The notes under the pieces were generated by a model. The model was not told where the DNA came from. It was given only the letters and a program-made list of their open reading frames with translations, and searched no databases. The position numbers were made by a program, and so were the translations under genes. A stretch of DNA of 64,000 nt, taken from positions 310,001-374,000 of the forward strand of contig NZ_CADDWM010000011.1 in NCBI RefSeq assembly GCF_902809835.1, in the 5' to 3' direction. The DNA comes from Agromyces sp. Marseille-P2726 (GTDB lineage: Bacteria > Actinomycetota > Actinomycetes > Actinomycetales > Microbacteriaceae). This document shows, one piece after another, positions 1 through 7,862 of this stretch (position 1 is its first letter; the number at the start of each line of letters is the position of its first letter).

Positions 1-39
1 GATCTCCTTCGATCTTTCCGTGCCGCTACTTGCGGTCGG

Positions 40-1272
40 TCATGCGACGGCGCGCCGCTCTCGCATCGCGGCGATCTCGTCGCTGTCGTAGCCGAGGTTG
101 CGCAGGATCGCGTCGGTGTCGGCGCCGTGGTCGGGCGCGGGATTCCACTGCGACGTGAGCTGCTTCCCGAATGAGAACGGCGAGCCCGGCAGGGGGATGC
201 TCCCGAGTCGCGGGTGATCGTATTCGATGACGTATCCGTTCGCGCGAGCCTGTTCGTCGGCCAGGACCTGTTCGAAGTCCTGCACCGGTGCGAAGAGCAG
301 GCCCTTCGACCGCAGGTGCGCGACCCACTCTGCCGCCGTGCGCTCCAGCATGAGCGGATCGATGGCCGCGTACAACGCCTCCTGCGAGGCACGGTCGTCG
401 ACGTTCCACGGAGTCTCGCCGAGTTGCGGGGCACCGATCGCCTCCGCGAAGGTCGGCCAGAGCGCCCGGCCGGGGTTCGTGCCCACGATCCAGTGATCGT
501 CCTTGCAGCGATAGACGGACAGCAGCGGCGTCTTCTGGATCCGGTCGTACGTGACGATCGGCTTCGAATCGAGGGCGGCCTCCCAGAGCAACTGCGCCGA
601 CCACAGCAACGCTCCCGAGCCGTAGAGCGAGACGTGGACGTCCTGTCCATGCCCCCCGCTGCGCTCACGAGCGAGGAGCGCCGTCACCGCGGCCTGCGCT
701 GCGTTCTGCGCCGTGAGTTGGTCGACGACGACGACGGGCAGGGGCTGCGGCACCTCGTGGCCGGTGACGTAGAACATGCCGGCGAGCGCTTGACCCAGGG
801 TGTCGAAGGCCCCCTCCTCTGCGAGCGGGCCTTCGGATCCGAAGCCCGACACGTTGACATGCACGAGACGCGGGTTCACCGCAGCGAGCGAGTCGTAATT
901 GATGCCGAGCTTGCGCTTCGCTCCCGGGCGAAGATTCGTGATGAAGACATCCGCCGTCTCAACCAGCGTCTGGAGGACCTTCTTGCCCTGCACCGACGTC
1001 AGGTCGAGCGCGATCGACCGCTTGTTGCGGTTCGATAGCTCGAACATGAGGCTCCACCCGGGCGTGTCGATGGCCTGGGACTTGAGCGTCAGGGTGCCGC
1101 CCTCACCGCGCTCGGGGTCGCCGTCGATGTTCTCCACCTTGATGACATTGGCTCCCAGATCGCCCAGGATCGCCGCTGCACCGGGCCCCGCATGCCAGAC
1201 TCCGACCTCCACCACCGTGATCCCGTCCAGGGGCCGAGCAGGCAGCCCCGGGGGCGCAGCTTCTTCGGTCAT
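40..1272 (-). CDS. CaiB/BaiF family CoA-transferase
   Basis: Class III CoA-transferase of 410 residues, expected to move CoA between carboxylic acids in the cytoplasm. The N-terminal Rossmann-like half carries LDGITVVEVGVWHAGPGAA, a KRSIALDL strand (about 84-91) and NLRPGAKRKLG. The likely catalytic Asp is D157 in GAFDTLGQALAGM, matching the family position. I chose the ATG at 1272 because GGGAGG lies 5 nt before it; the frame is open 10 codons further upstream without a ribosome site. It is divergent from the LLM oxygenase at 1409 and probably activates an acid made in the same pathway. The substrate is unknown. Confidence 0.9.
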   Translation of the reverse strand: MTEEAAPPGLPARPLDGITVVEVGVWHAGPGAAAILGDLGANVIKVENIDGDPERGEGGTLTLKSQAIDTPGWSLMFELSNRNKRSIALDLTSVQGKKVLQTLVETADVFITNLRPGAKRKLGINYDSLAAVNPRLVHVNVSGFGSEGPLAEEGAFDTLGQALAGMFYVTGHEVPQPLPVVVVDQLTAQNAAQAAVTALLARERSGGHGQDVHVSLYGSGALLWSAQLLWEAALDSKPIVTYDRIQKTPLLSVYRCKDDHWIVGTNPGRALWPTFAEAIGAPQLGETPWNVDDRASQEALYAAIDPLMLERTAAEWVAHLRSKGLLFAPVQDFEQVLADEQARANGYVIEYDHPRLGSIPLPGSPFSFGKQLTSQWNPAPDHGADTDAILRNLGYDSDEIAAMRERRAVA

Positions 1273-1408
1273 CGTCGAACCTCCCGCAATGCGGACACTC
1301 ATCAGTGAGGGAGTCGGGGCAGGCCCGGCTCATAATTATGTAAAGTATAGTCAGGATGGTTCGCACTACCGCCACCATCGAAACCCTCCGCCACAGAAGG
1401 GCATCGCA
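1273..1408. promoter_or_regulatory. divergent control region with AT-rich island
   Basis: The 136 bp between the CoA-transferase and the first LLM oxygenase contain an AT-rich island at about 1332-1352, striking in this GC-rich DNA. TATAGT at 1346-1351 could be a -10 box for the plus gene, but no clear -35 is visible. TGTAAAGTATA at 1339-1349 resembles islands before three other genes of the cluster. Regulatory role inferred. Confidence 0.4.
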
Positions 1409-2758
1409 ATGGAGCGCCGTACTGAGCACATGGTCTTCGCCGCGTTCGCGTCGGCCTCGACGACCAAGACTTCGTTGGGTGCGTGGATGCATCCCAGCAC
1501 CGATCCGGCGTTCCTGAGCGCGGAGTACTACATCGGGCTCGCCCAGGAGCTCGAGCGCGGCGGTGTCGACGTGCTGTTCTTCGACGACCGGCTGGCCATG
1601 CCGGCGGCATACGGCGCCTCGACCGACCCGGCCGTCGAGCGCGGGTCGCGGGTGGTGAAGCTCGACCTCGTGTCGATCCTGGGCTTGCTCGCCGGACACA
1701 CCAGCCGCATCGGTCTGGGCGCGACCTATTCCACGACCTACGGCGCGCCGTACCACGTCGCTCGCCAGTTCGCGACGCTCGACCACCTGTCGAAGGGCCG
1801 CGTGATCTGGAACATCGTCACGTCCCTCAATCACGACGAGGCAGAGAACTTCGGCACGAACTTCCTGAACCCCGACCAGCGCTACGACCGAGCCGACGAG
1901 TTCCTCGAGATCGTCACCGGGCTCTGGGAGTCGTGGGAGGCCGACGCCGTCGAGCTCGACCGCACCACCGGCCGGTTCGCGGATCCCGCCAAGGTCAAGC
2001 GCGTCGATTACGAGGGCGAGTTCCTGTCTTCTCGCGGCCCGCTGACGGTTCCACGCCCGCCGCAGGGGTGGCCGACGCTGCTGCAGGCGGGCCAGTCCGG
2101 TCGTGGTCGCCAGTTCGCCGGCCGCTGGGCCGACCTCATCTTCACGACCGCGCACAGCCTCGAGGCGGCGCAGGGGCACTACGCCGACCAGCAGCGTGTC
2201 ACCCAGGAGCAAGGGCGACCGTCCGGCGCAGCGAAGATCCTCCCGGCCGTCATGATCATCGTCGGTGAGACCGAAGAGATCGCGAACCAGAAGAACGACT
2301 TCTTCAACGAACTGAGCGACCCGGTGGAGCAGCTCATCTTCCTCGCCGAGCAGGCGAATTTCGACTTCGAGCAGATTCCGATGGACGAGACGTTCGACGA
2401 CGCCTGGCTCGACCGGTTCACCGGCACGCGCGGAGCGGTCGAGGCCTTCGTCAAGTCCGGACGTGCGAAGTTCGGCGCTGATGCGACGCTCCGCGAGATC
2501 GTCAAGGCCCGTTCGATGACGGCCGGCAACCGGTTCGTCGGCACCCCCGCCCAGATCGCCGACACGCTCGAGGAGTGGTTCGACAACTACGGCGCCGACG
2601 GGTTCGCGCTGATGCCCTCCGACACGCCGGGATCCTTTGAGGACTTCACCCGGCTCGTCATGCCCGAGCTGCGTCGTCGCGGTCGCGTCGCCGAGAACCC
2701 AGAAGCCGACGGCACACTTCGCGAGCGGCTCGGACTGGCCGTACGCACGGCGCGATGA
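1409..2758 (+). CDS. LLM flavin-dependent monooxygenase, NtaA/SnaA/DszA type (copy 1)
   Basis: A 449-residue two-component flavin monooxygenase of the luciferase-like superfamily; the family uses FMNH2 from a separate reductase to oxygenate its substrate. Diagnostic segments are FFDDRLAMPAAYG, ATYSTTYGAPYHVARQFATL, GRVIWNIVTSLN and LLQAGQSGRGRQFAGRWAD. The ATG at 1409 follows AGAAGG with 8 nt spacing. The protein at 14238 is a close paralogue with nearly the same block order. It is followed 34 nt later by an enoyl-CoA hydratase and is probably the first gene of an operon reaching 5014. The FMN reductase at 20910-21464 is the best partner candidate in the window. Substrate unknown. Confidence 0.9.
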   Translation: MERRTEHMVFAAFASASTTKTSLGAWMHPSTDPAFLSAEYYIGLAQELERGGVDVLFFDDRLAMPAAYGASTDPAVERGSRVVKLDLVSILGLLAGHTSRIGLGATYSTTYGAPYHVARQFATLDHLSKGRVIWNIVTSLNHDEAENFGTNFLNPDQRYDRADEFLEIVTGLWESWEADAVELDRTTGRFADPAKVKRVDYEGEFLSSRGPLTVPRPPQGWPTLLQAGQSGRGRQFAGRWADLIFTTAHSLEAAQGHYADQQRVTQEQGRPSGAAKILPAVMIIVGETEEIANQKNDFFNELSDPVEQLIFLAEQANFDFEQIPMDETFDDAWLDRFTGTRGAVEAFVKSGRAKFGADATLREIVKARSMTAGNRFVGTPAQIADTLEEWFDNYGADGFALMPSDTPGSFEDFTRLVMPELRRRGRVAENPEADGTLRERLGLAVRTAR

Positions 2759-2792
2759 GGCCGCGGGGCGCAATCCTGCCCGGGAGCGACGG

Positions 2793-3638
2793 ATGAGCGA
2801 AGTCCAGCTCCACGTCGAGGACGCGATCGCGACGATCACGCTGAACCGCCCCGATCGTCTCAACGCCATGAACCCGGCGATGCGCGAGGGCCTCGTCTCG
2901 GTATTCGACGAGACAGACGCGGACGACCGGGTGCGGGTCGTCGTGGTCACCGGCGCCGGTCGCGGCTTCTGCGCAGGTGCCGACGTGAGCGAAGGCGGCG
3001 GCTCGTTCGCCTACGACGAGGGCGACGTCCGGCTGCGCGACGGTGGCGGACGGATCGTGCTGCGGGCGTTCGAGTCGCTCAAGCCGATCATCGGTGCGGT
3101 CAACGGCCCGGCAGTCGGCTTCGGCGCATCGTTCACGCTTCCGATGGACTTCCGGCTCGCTTCGACGACCGCGCGATTCGGCTTCGTCGCCGCATCGCGC
3201 GGCATCGTCCCCGACGCCATCTCCAGTTGGTTCCTGCCGAAGATCGTCGGAGTGCCGACAGCGTTGGACTGGAGCCTCACGGCGCGACTCTTCGATGCCG
3301 ACGAGGCATTGCGTCGTGGACTCGTGCGCAGCATCCATGAGCCCGACGCGCTGCTGGACGCCGCGTACGAGCTCGGTCAGCAGATCGCGGCATCCGCTGC
3401 ACCGGTGTCAGCCGCCGTGACCCGGCGACTGATCTGGCGAATGGCCGGCACCGACCATCCGATGCACACCCACCGCGTCGACTCCGCTGCGATCACCGCG
3501 CTGGGACGCACGTCGGATGCCGCCGAAGGCGTGATCAGCTGGCGTGAGAAGCGCATACCCGAGTGGGGCCTGTCGGCGATGACCGACCTCCCCGACCTGC
3601 CGTGGCCGGTCGAGCCGCGATTCGAGGATCCCGTCTAG
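2793..3638 (+). CDS. enoyl-CoA hydratase/isomerase (crotonase) family protein
   Basis: A 281-residue crotonase-fold enzyme acting on acyl-CoA thioesters. The core LNRPDRLNAMNPAM, the oxyanion-hole segment GRGFCAGADVS and NGPAVGFGASFTLPMDFRLA are clear. Hydratases use two Glu residues; here the first Glu position is not acidic and the second is an Asp in RGIVPDAISSWFLP, so an isomerase or hydrolase activity is as likely as hydration. ATG at 2793 is preceded by GGGAG with 6 nt spacing. It sits between the LLM oxygenase and a VOC protein, consistent with beta-oxidation of an oxygenated CoA ester. Confidence 0.9.
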   Translation: MSEVQLHVEDAIATITLNRPDRLNAMNPAMREGLVSVFDETDADDRVRVVVVTGAGRGFCAGADVSEGGGSFAYDEGDVRLRDGGGRIVLRAFESLKPIIGAVNGPAVGFGASFTLPMDFRLASTTARFGFVAASRGIVPDAISSWFLPKIVGVPTALDWSLTARLFDADEALRRGLVRSIHEPDALLDAAYELGQQIAASAAPVSAAVTRRLIWRMAGTDHPMHTHRVDSAAITALGRTSDAAEGVISWREKRIPEWGLSAMTDLPDLPWPVEPRFEDPV

Positions 3639-3649
3639 GAGGGAGTGCC

Positions 3650-4183
3650 GTGGTCGACTCGAGGATCGTCCAGCTGGGGTTCGTCGTGACGGACCTCCAC
3701 GCCGCCGCGATGGAGTGGACGCGTCGCTTCGGAATCGGCCCGTGGTTCTACTGGAGTCACCTCGGCAACCGTGATTACCGGTTCCGCGGCCAGGAGGTCG
3801 AGCCCGACATCTCGACGGCGATGGCGGACTGGAACGGCATTCAGATCCAACTCGTGCAGCAGCACGACGATTCGCCCTCGCCGCATACCGAGTGGCTCGC
3901 AGCGCATGGTGGCGCACCGGGGCTGAACCACATCGCCGTCGCCGTGCCCGATTTCGACGCCGAGCTCGCTCGTCGCGCGGATGCCGGCGAGAGGACCTTG
4001 TCGGAGGCCGGAACTCCGGTGAACAACGTCTTCTTCCACTGGGGCGACTGGAACCTCCCGGCGATCGAGGTGAGCCAGCGGCGGCCTCCATCCATCGTCG
4101 AGAAGCTCTACGCCGTCGTCGCCGACGCCGCCGACGGCTGGGACGGCACCGATCCATGGCGCCCGATGCCCGCGCTGAACTGA
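3650..4183 (+). CDS. VOC (glyoxalase/bleomycin-resistance fold) protein
   Basis: A 177-residue protein with the paired beta-alpha-beta-beta-beta pattern of the vicinal oxygen chelate superfamily: IVQLGFVVTDLHAAAMEWT at the N-terminus and GLNHIAVAVPDFDAELARRA in the second half. The His residues and the acidic C-terminal strand (NLPAIEVSQ) could form the usual metal site. I chose GTG at 3650 because AGGAGG begins inside the preceding stop codon, 6 nt upstream. Members include dioxygenases, epimerases and lyases, so only the fold is assigned. It lies within a tightly packed operon. Confidence 0.85.
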   Translation: MVDSRIVQLGFVVTDLHAAAMEWTRRFGIGPWFYWSHLGNRDYRFRGQEVEPDISTAMADWNGIQIQLVQQHDDSPSPHTEWLAAHGGAPGLNHIAVAVPDFDAELARRADAGERTLSEAGTPVNNVFFHWGDWNLPAIEVSQRRPPSIVEKLYAVVADAADGWDGTDPWRPMPALN

Positions 4184-4201
4184 CGAAGCACTGGAGGAAC
4201 C

Positions 4202-5014
4202 ATGAACGACGTGGACTACGCATCCCTGAACCGCCTGGACGGTCGTGCCTACGCGGTCTTCGGCACGGGGGCAGGAATCGGCGGTGAGACCGTGCGCGCG
4301 CTGTCCGCACTCGGCGCACGCGTCGCCTGCCTGGATTTCGATCCGAGTGCCGCAGAAGCCGCCGCAGCCAGCGCTGGAGCCGACTGCATCGCGCTCCGAG
4401 TAGATGTCTCCGAACCGGGTGCGATCGATCGAGGGCTCGACGAGGTGGTCGAGCGATACGGGCGGCTCGACGGGGCGATCGACATCATCGGCGCCGCCCT
4501 GTTCAAGCCGTTCACGGAGACGACGGATGACGAATGGGACCGGCAGGTCGGTCTCGTCATCCGTCATGCGTTCCAAGTGCTCCGTGCCGCGGCTCCGGTG
4601 ATCGAGCGTTCCGGCGGCGGATCACTCGGGTTCGTCTCGTCGATCGCCGGGCTGAACGCGGCGCCATCGAACGGAACGTACGGGATGTTCAAGGCGGCGA
4701 TGATGTCGATGGTGCGCTCCGCGGCGGTCGAACTCGGACCTGCCGGCATCCGGGTGAACTGCGTCGCGCCAGGTGCGACGCGAACGGCTCGCTTCCTGGC
4801 GACTCAGACCCCCGAGATGCAGGACGTCGCGCGACGCTCCACACCCCTTCGGAAGGCGGCAGAACCGTCGGATATCGCCGCTGCCCTTGCGTTCCTCGCC
4901 TCGCCGATGGCCGGGCACATCACTGGCCAGACCATCGTCATCGACGGCGGCGTGAGCTTGATGAATTGGAGGGAGCTCACGGCGGTGGGCAGCCCAGAAG
5001 GCGTCTCACCATGA
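4202..5014 (+). CDS. short-chain dehydrogenase/reductase (SDR)
   Basis: A 270-residue classical-type SDR that should oxidise an alcohol or reduce a ketone with NAD(P). The nucleotide-binding loop is GTGAGIG (21-27), catalytic Ser lies in GFVSSIAG (146-147), and the YxxxK pair is Y160/K164 in TYGMFKAA. The C-terminus HITGQTIVIDGGV is typical. ATG at 4202 follows GGAGG. It is the last gene of the 1409-5014 run. Substrate not predictable. Confidence 0.9.
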   Translation: MNDVDYASLNRLDGRAYAVFGTGAGIGGETVRALSALGARVACLDFDPSAAEAAAASAGADCIALRVDVSEPGAIDRGLDEVVERYGRLDGAIDIIGAALFKPFTETTDDEWDRQVGLVIRHAFQVLRAAAPVIERSGGGSLGFVSSIAGLNAAPSNGTYGMFKAAMMSMVRSAAVELGPAGIRVNCVAPGATRTARFLATQTPEMQDVARRSTPLRKAAEPSDIAAALAFLASPMAGHITGQTIVIDGGVSLMNWRELTAVGSPEGVSP

Positions 5015-5134
5015 CGACTGGCTCCGGCGGTTTCCTCCAATCGTAACTAATTTTTGAATGATGGCCTCACGTGTCAGACTGCACCGGACCCTGAGCACAT
5101 CCCCCTTCGGGAACCTCATCGATAAGGAAGTCTC
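5015..5134 (+). promoter_or_regulatory. promoter region of the first TRAP-type binding protein
   Basis: A 120-bp gap with an AT-rich stretch. ATCGTAACTAATTT at 5040-5053 recurs with one change at 29320-29333, before the Baeyer-Villiger-type monooxygenase, and more loosely at 12634-12647 in the hyuA/lysR gap. AAGGAAG before the GTG start at 5135 is the ribosome site. The shared motif is a candidate operator. Confidence 0.4.
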
Positions 5135-6340
5135 GTGAGACACAGCAAGAACACCCTCCCCGCGCTCGGCGCACTCGGCGCCGTCGCCCTCCTCGCCGGC
5201 TGTGCCAGCGGCGCGAGCGCGGGCAACGAACAGTCGGCGACCGGCATCGAGCCCGTCGAGCTCACCGTGAGCAGCATCTTCCCTGCCGGGAGCACCGCGA
5301 GCATCCTCCTCGACGACTGGATGGAGGCCGTGACCGAAGCGACCGACGGTGCGGTGACCTTCGATTTCTACGGTGACGGAACCCTGCACCCCGCGACCGA
5401 GGCGCTCAGCGCCCTCACCTCGGACCTCACCGACATCACGTTCGTCAACAACGGCACGTTCCCCGACCAGCTTCCCATCTCCAACTGGGACGACCTCACC
5501 GTTCAGACCGCACTCAACGATCTCGGGTACCCGAACATGAACATCGCGGGGCTCGGCCAGCAGGTCATTCACTACACGAGCGACAATGTCGCGCTGGCGG
5601 AGATGGAGGCGGCTGGATTCCGCCCGCTCCTTCCGATGCTCAGCGGACCCGCTGCCCTGACGTGCGCCGAGCCCTTCGAGACGCCTGAAGATCTCGCCGG
5701 GCGTCAGGTCCGCGTTCCGAACGCGATCTCGCAGGGCGAGAACGAGGCGCTCGGCATGGTGGGCGTCTTCACGTCGCCGAACGAGCAGTACGAGGCACTG
5801 CAGCGCGGCGTGATCGACTGCGCGGTCAACGCGCCGACGACCGTGCTGAGCGGTGGGCTGCTGGAGGTCTCGCCGTACGTCGCCTTCACCAACAACGCGC
5901 CGAGCGCCGGAGCGAACTGGGTCATCTCGACCGCCACGTGGAACTCGCTCTCGCCTGAGCTCCAGCAGATCCTCCTCGACGCGAGCGCCGAGCCCTTCAC
6001 CAACTTCGCGACGAACACGCTCGACCAGTACAGCGAGATCGTCACGGCGACCGAAGCGGCGGGCGGAGAGATCGTCGACCCGTCCAAGCTGAATCCGCTG
6101 ATTGCGAAGTACTGGGCCGACCGGCCGAGCCTCTCGAGCGCCGCCCCGGCTGGTGTGGACGCCGACGCCGCCATCGCTCAGACCGAACGTGTCGCCACCG
6201 CTTGGCGGAACCTCTCGATCGACGAGCTCGGGGTACCGGTCGAGCACGACGACATCCTCGAGGTGCTCAACCTGGGGAGCGAGGTCGTCGAGTGGGGTCC
6301 GTGGACGAAGGCCATCGAGGACCAGCTCGGCTCCGAGTGA
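5135..6340 (+). CDS. TRAP-type (DctP-like) solute-binding lipoprotein, copy 1
   Basis: A 401-residue exported lipoprotein: short basic start, hydrophobic stretch and lipobox LLAGC with acylated C23, then a DctP-like periplasmic-binding fold. Family features include LTVSSIFPAGS, the LAGRQVRVPNA strand typical of TRAP receptors, and NEQYEALQRGVIDCAVN. It should bind an organic acid outside the membrane and pass it to a permease. GTG at 5135 follows AAGGAAG. The next gene is a close paralogue, yet no DctQ or DctM membrane subunit is in the window. A tandem hairpin terminator follows. Confidence 0.87.
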   Translation: MRHSKNTLPALGALGAVALLAGCASGASAGNEQSATGIEPVELTVSSIFPAGSTASILLDDWMEAVTEATDGAVTFDFYGDGTLHPATEALSALTSDLTDITFVNNGTFPDQLPISNWDDLTVQTALNDLGYPNMNIAGLGQQVIHYTSDNVALAEMEAAGFRPLLPMLSGPAALTCAEPFETPEDLAGRQVRVPNAISQGENEALGMVGVFTSPNEQYEALQRGVIDCAVNAPTTVLSGGLLEVSPYVAFTNNAPSAGANWVISTATWNSLSPELQQILLDASAEPFTNFATNTLDQYSEIVTATEAAGGEIVDPSKLNPLIAKYWADRPSLSSAAPAGVDADAAIAQTERVATAWRNLSIDELGVPVEHDDILEVLNLGSEVVEWGPWTKAIEDQLGSE

Positions 6341-6348
6341 GGCGACTC

Positions 6349-6403
6349 ATACGCTGAGGCGTATCGCGCGGGTGGCGCGGAACCGGCCGGTTCCGCGCCA
6401 CCC
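6349..6403 (+). terminator. double-hairpin terminator after TRAP receptor 1
   Basis: Two hairpins lie 8-63 nt after the stop. The first is ATACGC-TGAG-GCGTAT (6349-6364). The second is a perfect 34-nt palindrome with 15-nt arms GGGTGGCGCGGAACC and GGTTCCGCGCCACCC at 6370-6384 and 6389-6403. There is no long T-tract, which is common for actinobacterial terminators. Confidence 0.75.
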
Positions 6404-6436
6404 GTTTCCGCATGATCCGCGAGTTTCCCGATAATC

Positions 6437-6451
6437 CTATAAAGGTTATAG
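6437..6451. promoter_or_regulatory. AT-rich palindrome before TRAP receptor 2
   Basis: CTATAA-AGG-TTATAG is a perfect inverted repeat about 80 bp before the second receptor gene, in an AT-rich patch at 6430-6465. It could be an operator or overlap a -10 element. It resembles the islands at 1339, 20911 and 21499. Confidence 0.4.
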
Positions 6452-6531
6452 ATCTTTAAAAGATTGGGTGGTACATTTCGGGAGTCGCGGATGAACCGTG
6501 GCCAACCCGACCCATGACAAAGGAGTTTGTG

Positions 6532-7767
6532 GTGATTCGCACCAAGAGAGCACTCACAGCCGCCACAGCGATCGGAGCGGTCGCGCTCCTCGCTGGTTGC
6601 GCCGGCAACAGCGCGGAAGCAGAGGCACCATCTTCAGACGGCGCGGGCGGCGTCGACTGGAGCTCGGTGGAGCCCGTCGAACTGACGGTCAGCAGCATCT
6701 TCGCGCCGGGCGCGACATCGACCAATCTCATCGAGGACTGGATGGATGCCGTCACCGGAGGCACCGAAGGCAAGGTGACGTTCGACTACTACCCGACCGG
6801 AACACTGCACCCGGCTCCTGAGGCACTCTCGGCGCTGTCGTCGGATCTGACCGATGTCACGTTCGTCAGCAATGGCTTCTTCCCTGACCAGCTGCCCGTC
6901 TCGAACTGGGACGACCTCGTCGTGCAGCACGCGCTGAACGACTTCGGCTACCCGAACACGAACATCGCCGGTATCGGTCAGCAGGTCATCCACTATGACG
7001 GCGAGAGCGCTGCACTCGACGAGATGAGGCAGGTCGGGTTCGTCCCCTTGATCCCGATGATCAGCGGACCGGCTGCCCTCACGTGCGGCGCGGAGTTCAA
7101 CAGCGCCGACGACCTCGAGGGCCGCCAAGTCCGCGTCGCCAACGCGGTCGCTCAGGGCGAGAACGAGGCGCTGGGGATGACCGGCGTCTTCACGCCCCCG
7201 AACGAGCAGTACGAGGCCCTCCAGCGCGGTGTCATCGATTGCGCCGTCAACGCCGTCACGACCGTCCTCAGCGGTGGCCTCCTCGAGGTGTCACCCTGGG
7301 TGACGTTCCTGAACACCGCCCCCTCGTCGGGCGCCAACTGGGTCATCTCTACCGGGGCCTGGGACAGCCTTGCTCCCGAGATTCAGGCCGTGATGCGCGA
7401 CGCGCGGTATGCGGCGATGGAGCGCTTCGCCAAGGACACCCTCGACCAGTACAACGAGATCGTCGCGGCATCCAAGGATGCCGGCGGCGGGATCATCGAT
7501 CCCAGCAAGCTCAACAAGGACGTGAACGAGTGGTGGGCCGACCAGCCCGACCCCGCGACCGTCGCGCCCGACTCGGTGAAGGACGCGGCCGCCGAGATCG
7601 AGCGGACGAACGCGATCGCCGACGCGTGGTGGGACTTCTCCGTCGACACCCTCGGCGTCGAGACCGAGCACGACGACATCATCGATGCCCTCGACCTCGG
7701 CTCGGGTGTCGTCGACGACTGGAGCGCCTGGTCCGATGCCCTCGCTGAGGGGCTCGGCACGCAGTAG
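6532..7767 (+). CDS. TRAP-type (DctP-like) solute-binding lipoprotein, copy 2
   Basis: A 411-residue paralogue of the preceding receptor, with lipobox LLAGC (C23) and the same blocks: LTVSSIFAPGA, GTLHPAPEALSALSSDLTDV, LEGRQVRVANA and RGVIDCAVNAVTTVLSGGLLEVSPW. Tandem duplication followed by divergence is the simplest origin. The frame opens at an ATG at 6514, but AAAGGAG at 6519-6525 places the start at the GTG at 6532. It has its own upstream AT-rich island, so it may be expressed separately from copy 1. Without a permease nearby it must use a distant TRAP membrane pair or serve another role. Confidence 0.87.
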   Translation: MIRTKRALTAATAIGAVALLAGCAGNSAEAEAPSSDGAGGVDWSSVEPVELTVSSIFAPGATSTNLIEDWMDAVTGGTEGKVTFDYYPTGTLHPAPEALSALSSDLTDVTFVSNGFFPDQLPVSNWDDLVVQHALNDFGYPNTNIAGIGQQVIHYDGESAALDEMRQVGFVPLIPMISGPAALTCGAEFNSADDLEGRQVRVANAVAQGENEALGMTGVFTPPNEQYEALQRGVIDCAVNAVTTVLSGGLLEVSPWVTFLNTAPSSGANWVISTGAWDSLAPEIQAVMRDARYAAMERFAKDTLDQYNEIVAASKDAGGGIIDPSKLNKDVNEWWADQPDPATVAPDSVKDAAAEIERTNAIADAWWDFSVDTLGVETEHDDIIDALDLGSGVVDDWSAWSDALAEGLGTQ

Positions 7768-7787
7768 CTCCACCGATTGCAGCAGCA

Positions 7788-7826
7788 ATTCGGCGGTGCC
7801 GGACTTCACGTCCCGCACCGCCGAAT
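7788..7826. terminator. bidirectional terminator between convergent genes
   Basis: Arms ATTCGGCGGTGC (7788-7799) and GCACCGCCGAAT (7815-7826) are perfect inverted repeats in the 95-bp gap between TRAP receptor 2 and the oppositely oriented hyuB-like gene, so the hairpin can end both transcripts. Confidence 0.75.
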
Positions 7827-7862
7827 CATTTCTGCGAAGCCCGCACAGCCCTCGCGCGGAAG

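Noticed and set aside
1-39. Coding sequence at the left edge
   Set aside because: The 39 bp downstream of the CoA-transferase stop show no start, stop or hairpin that I can support.
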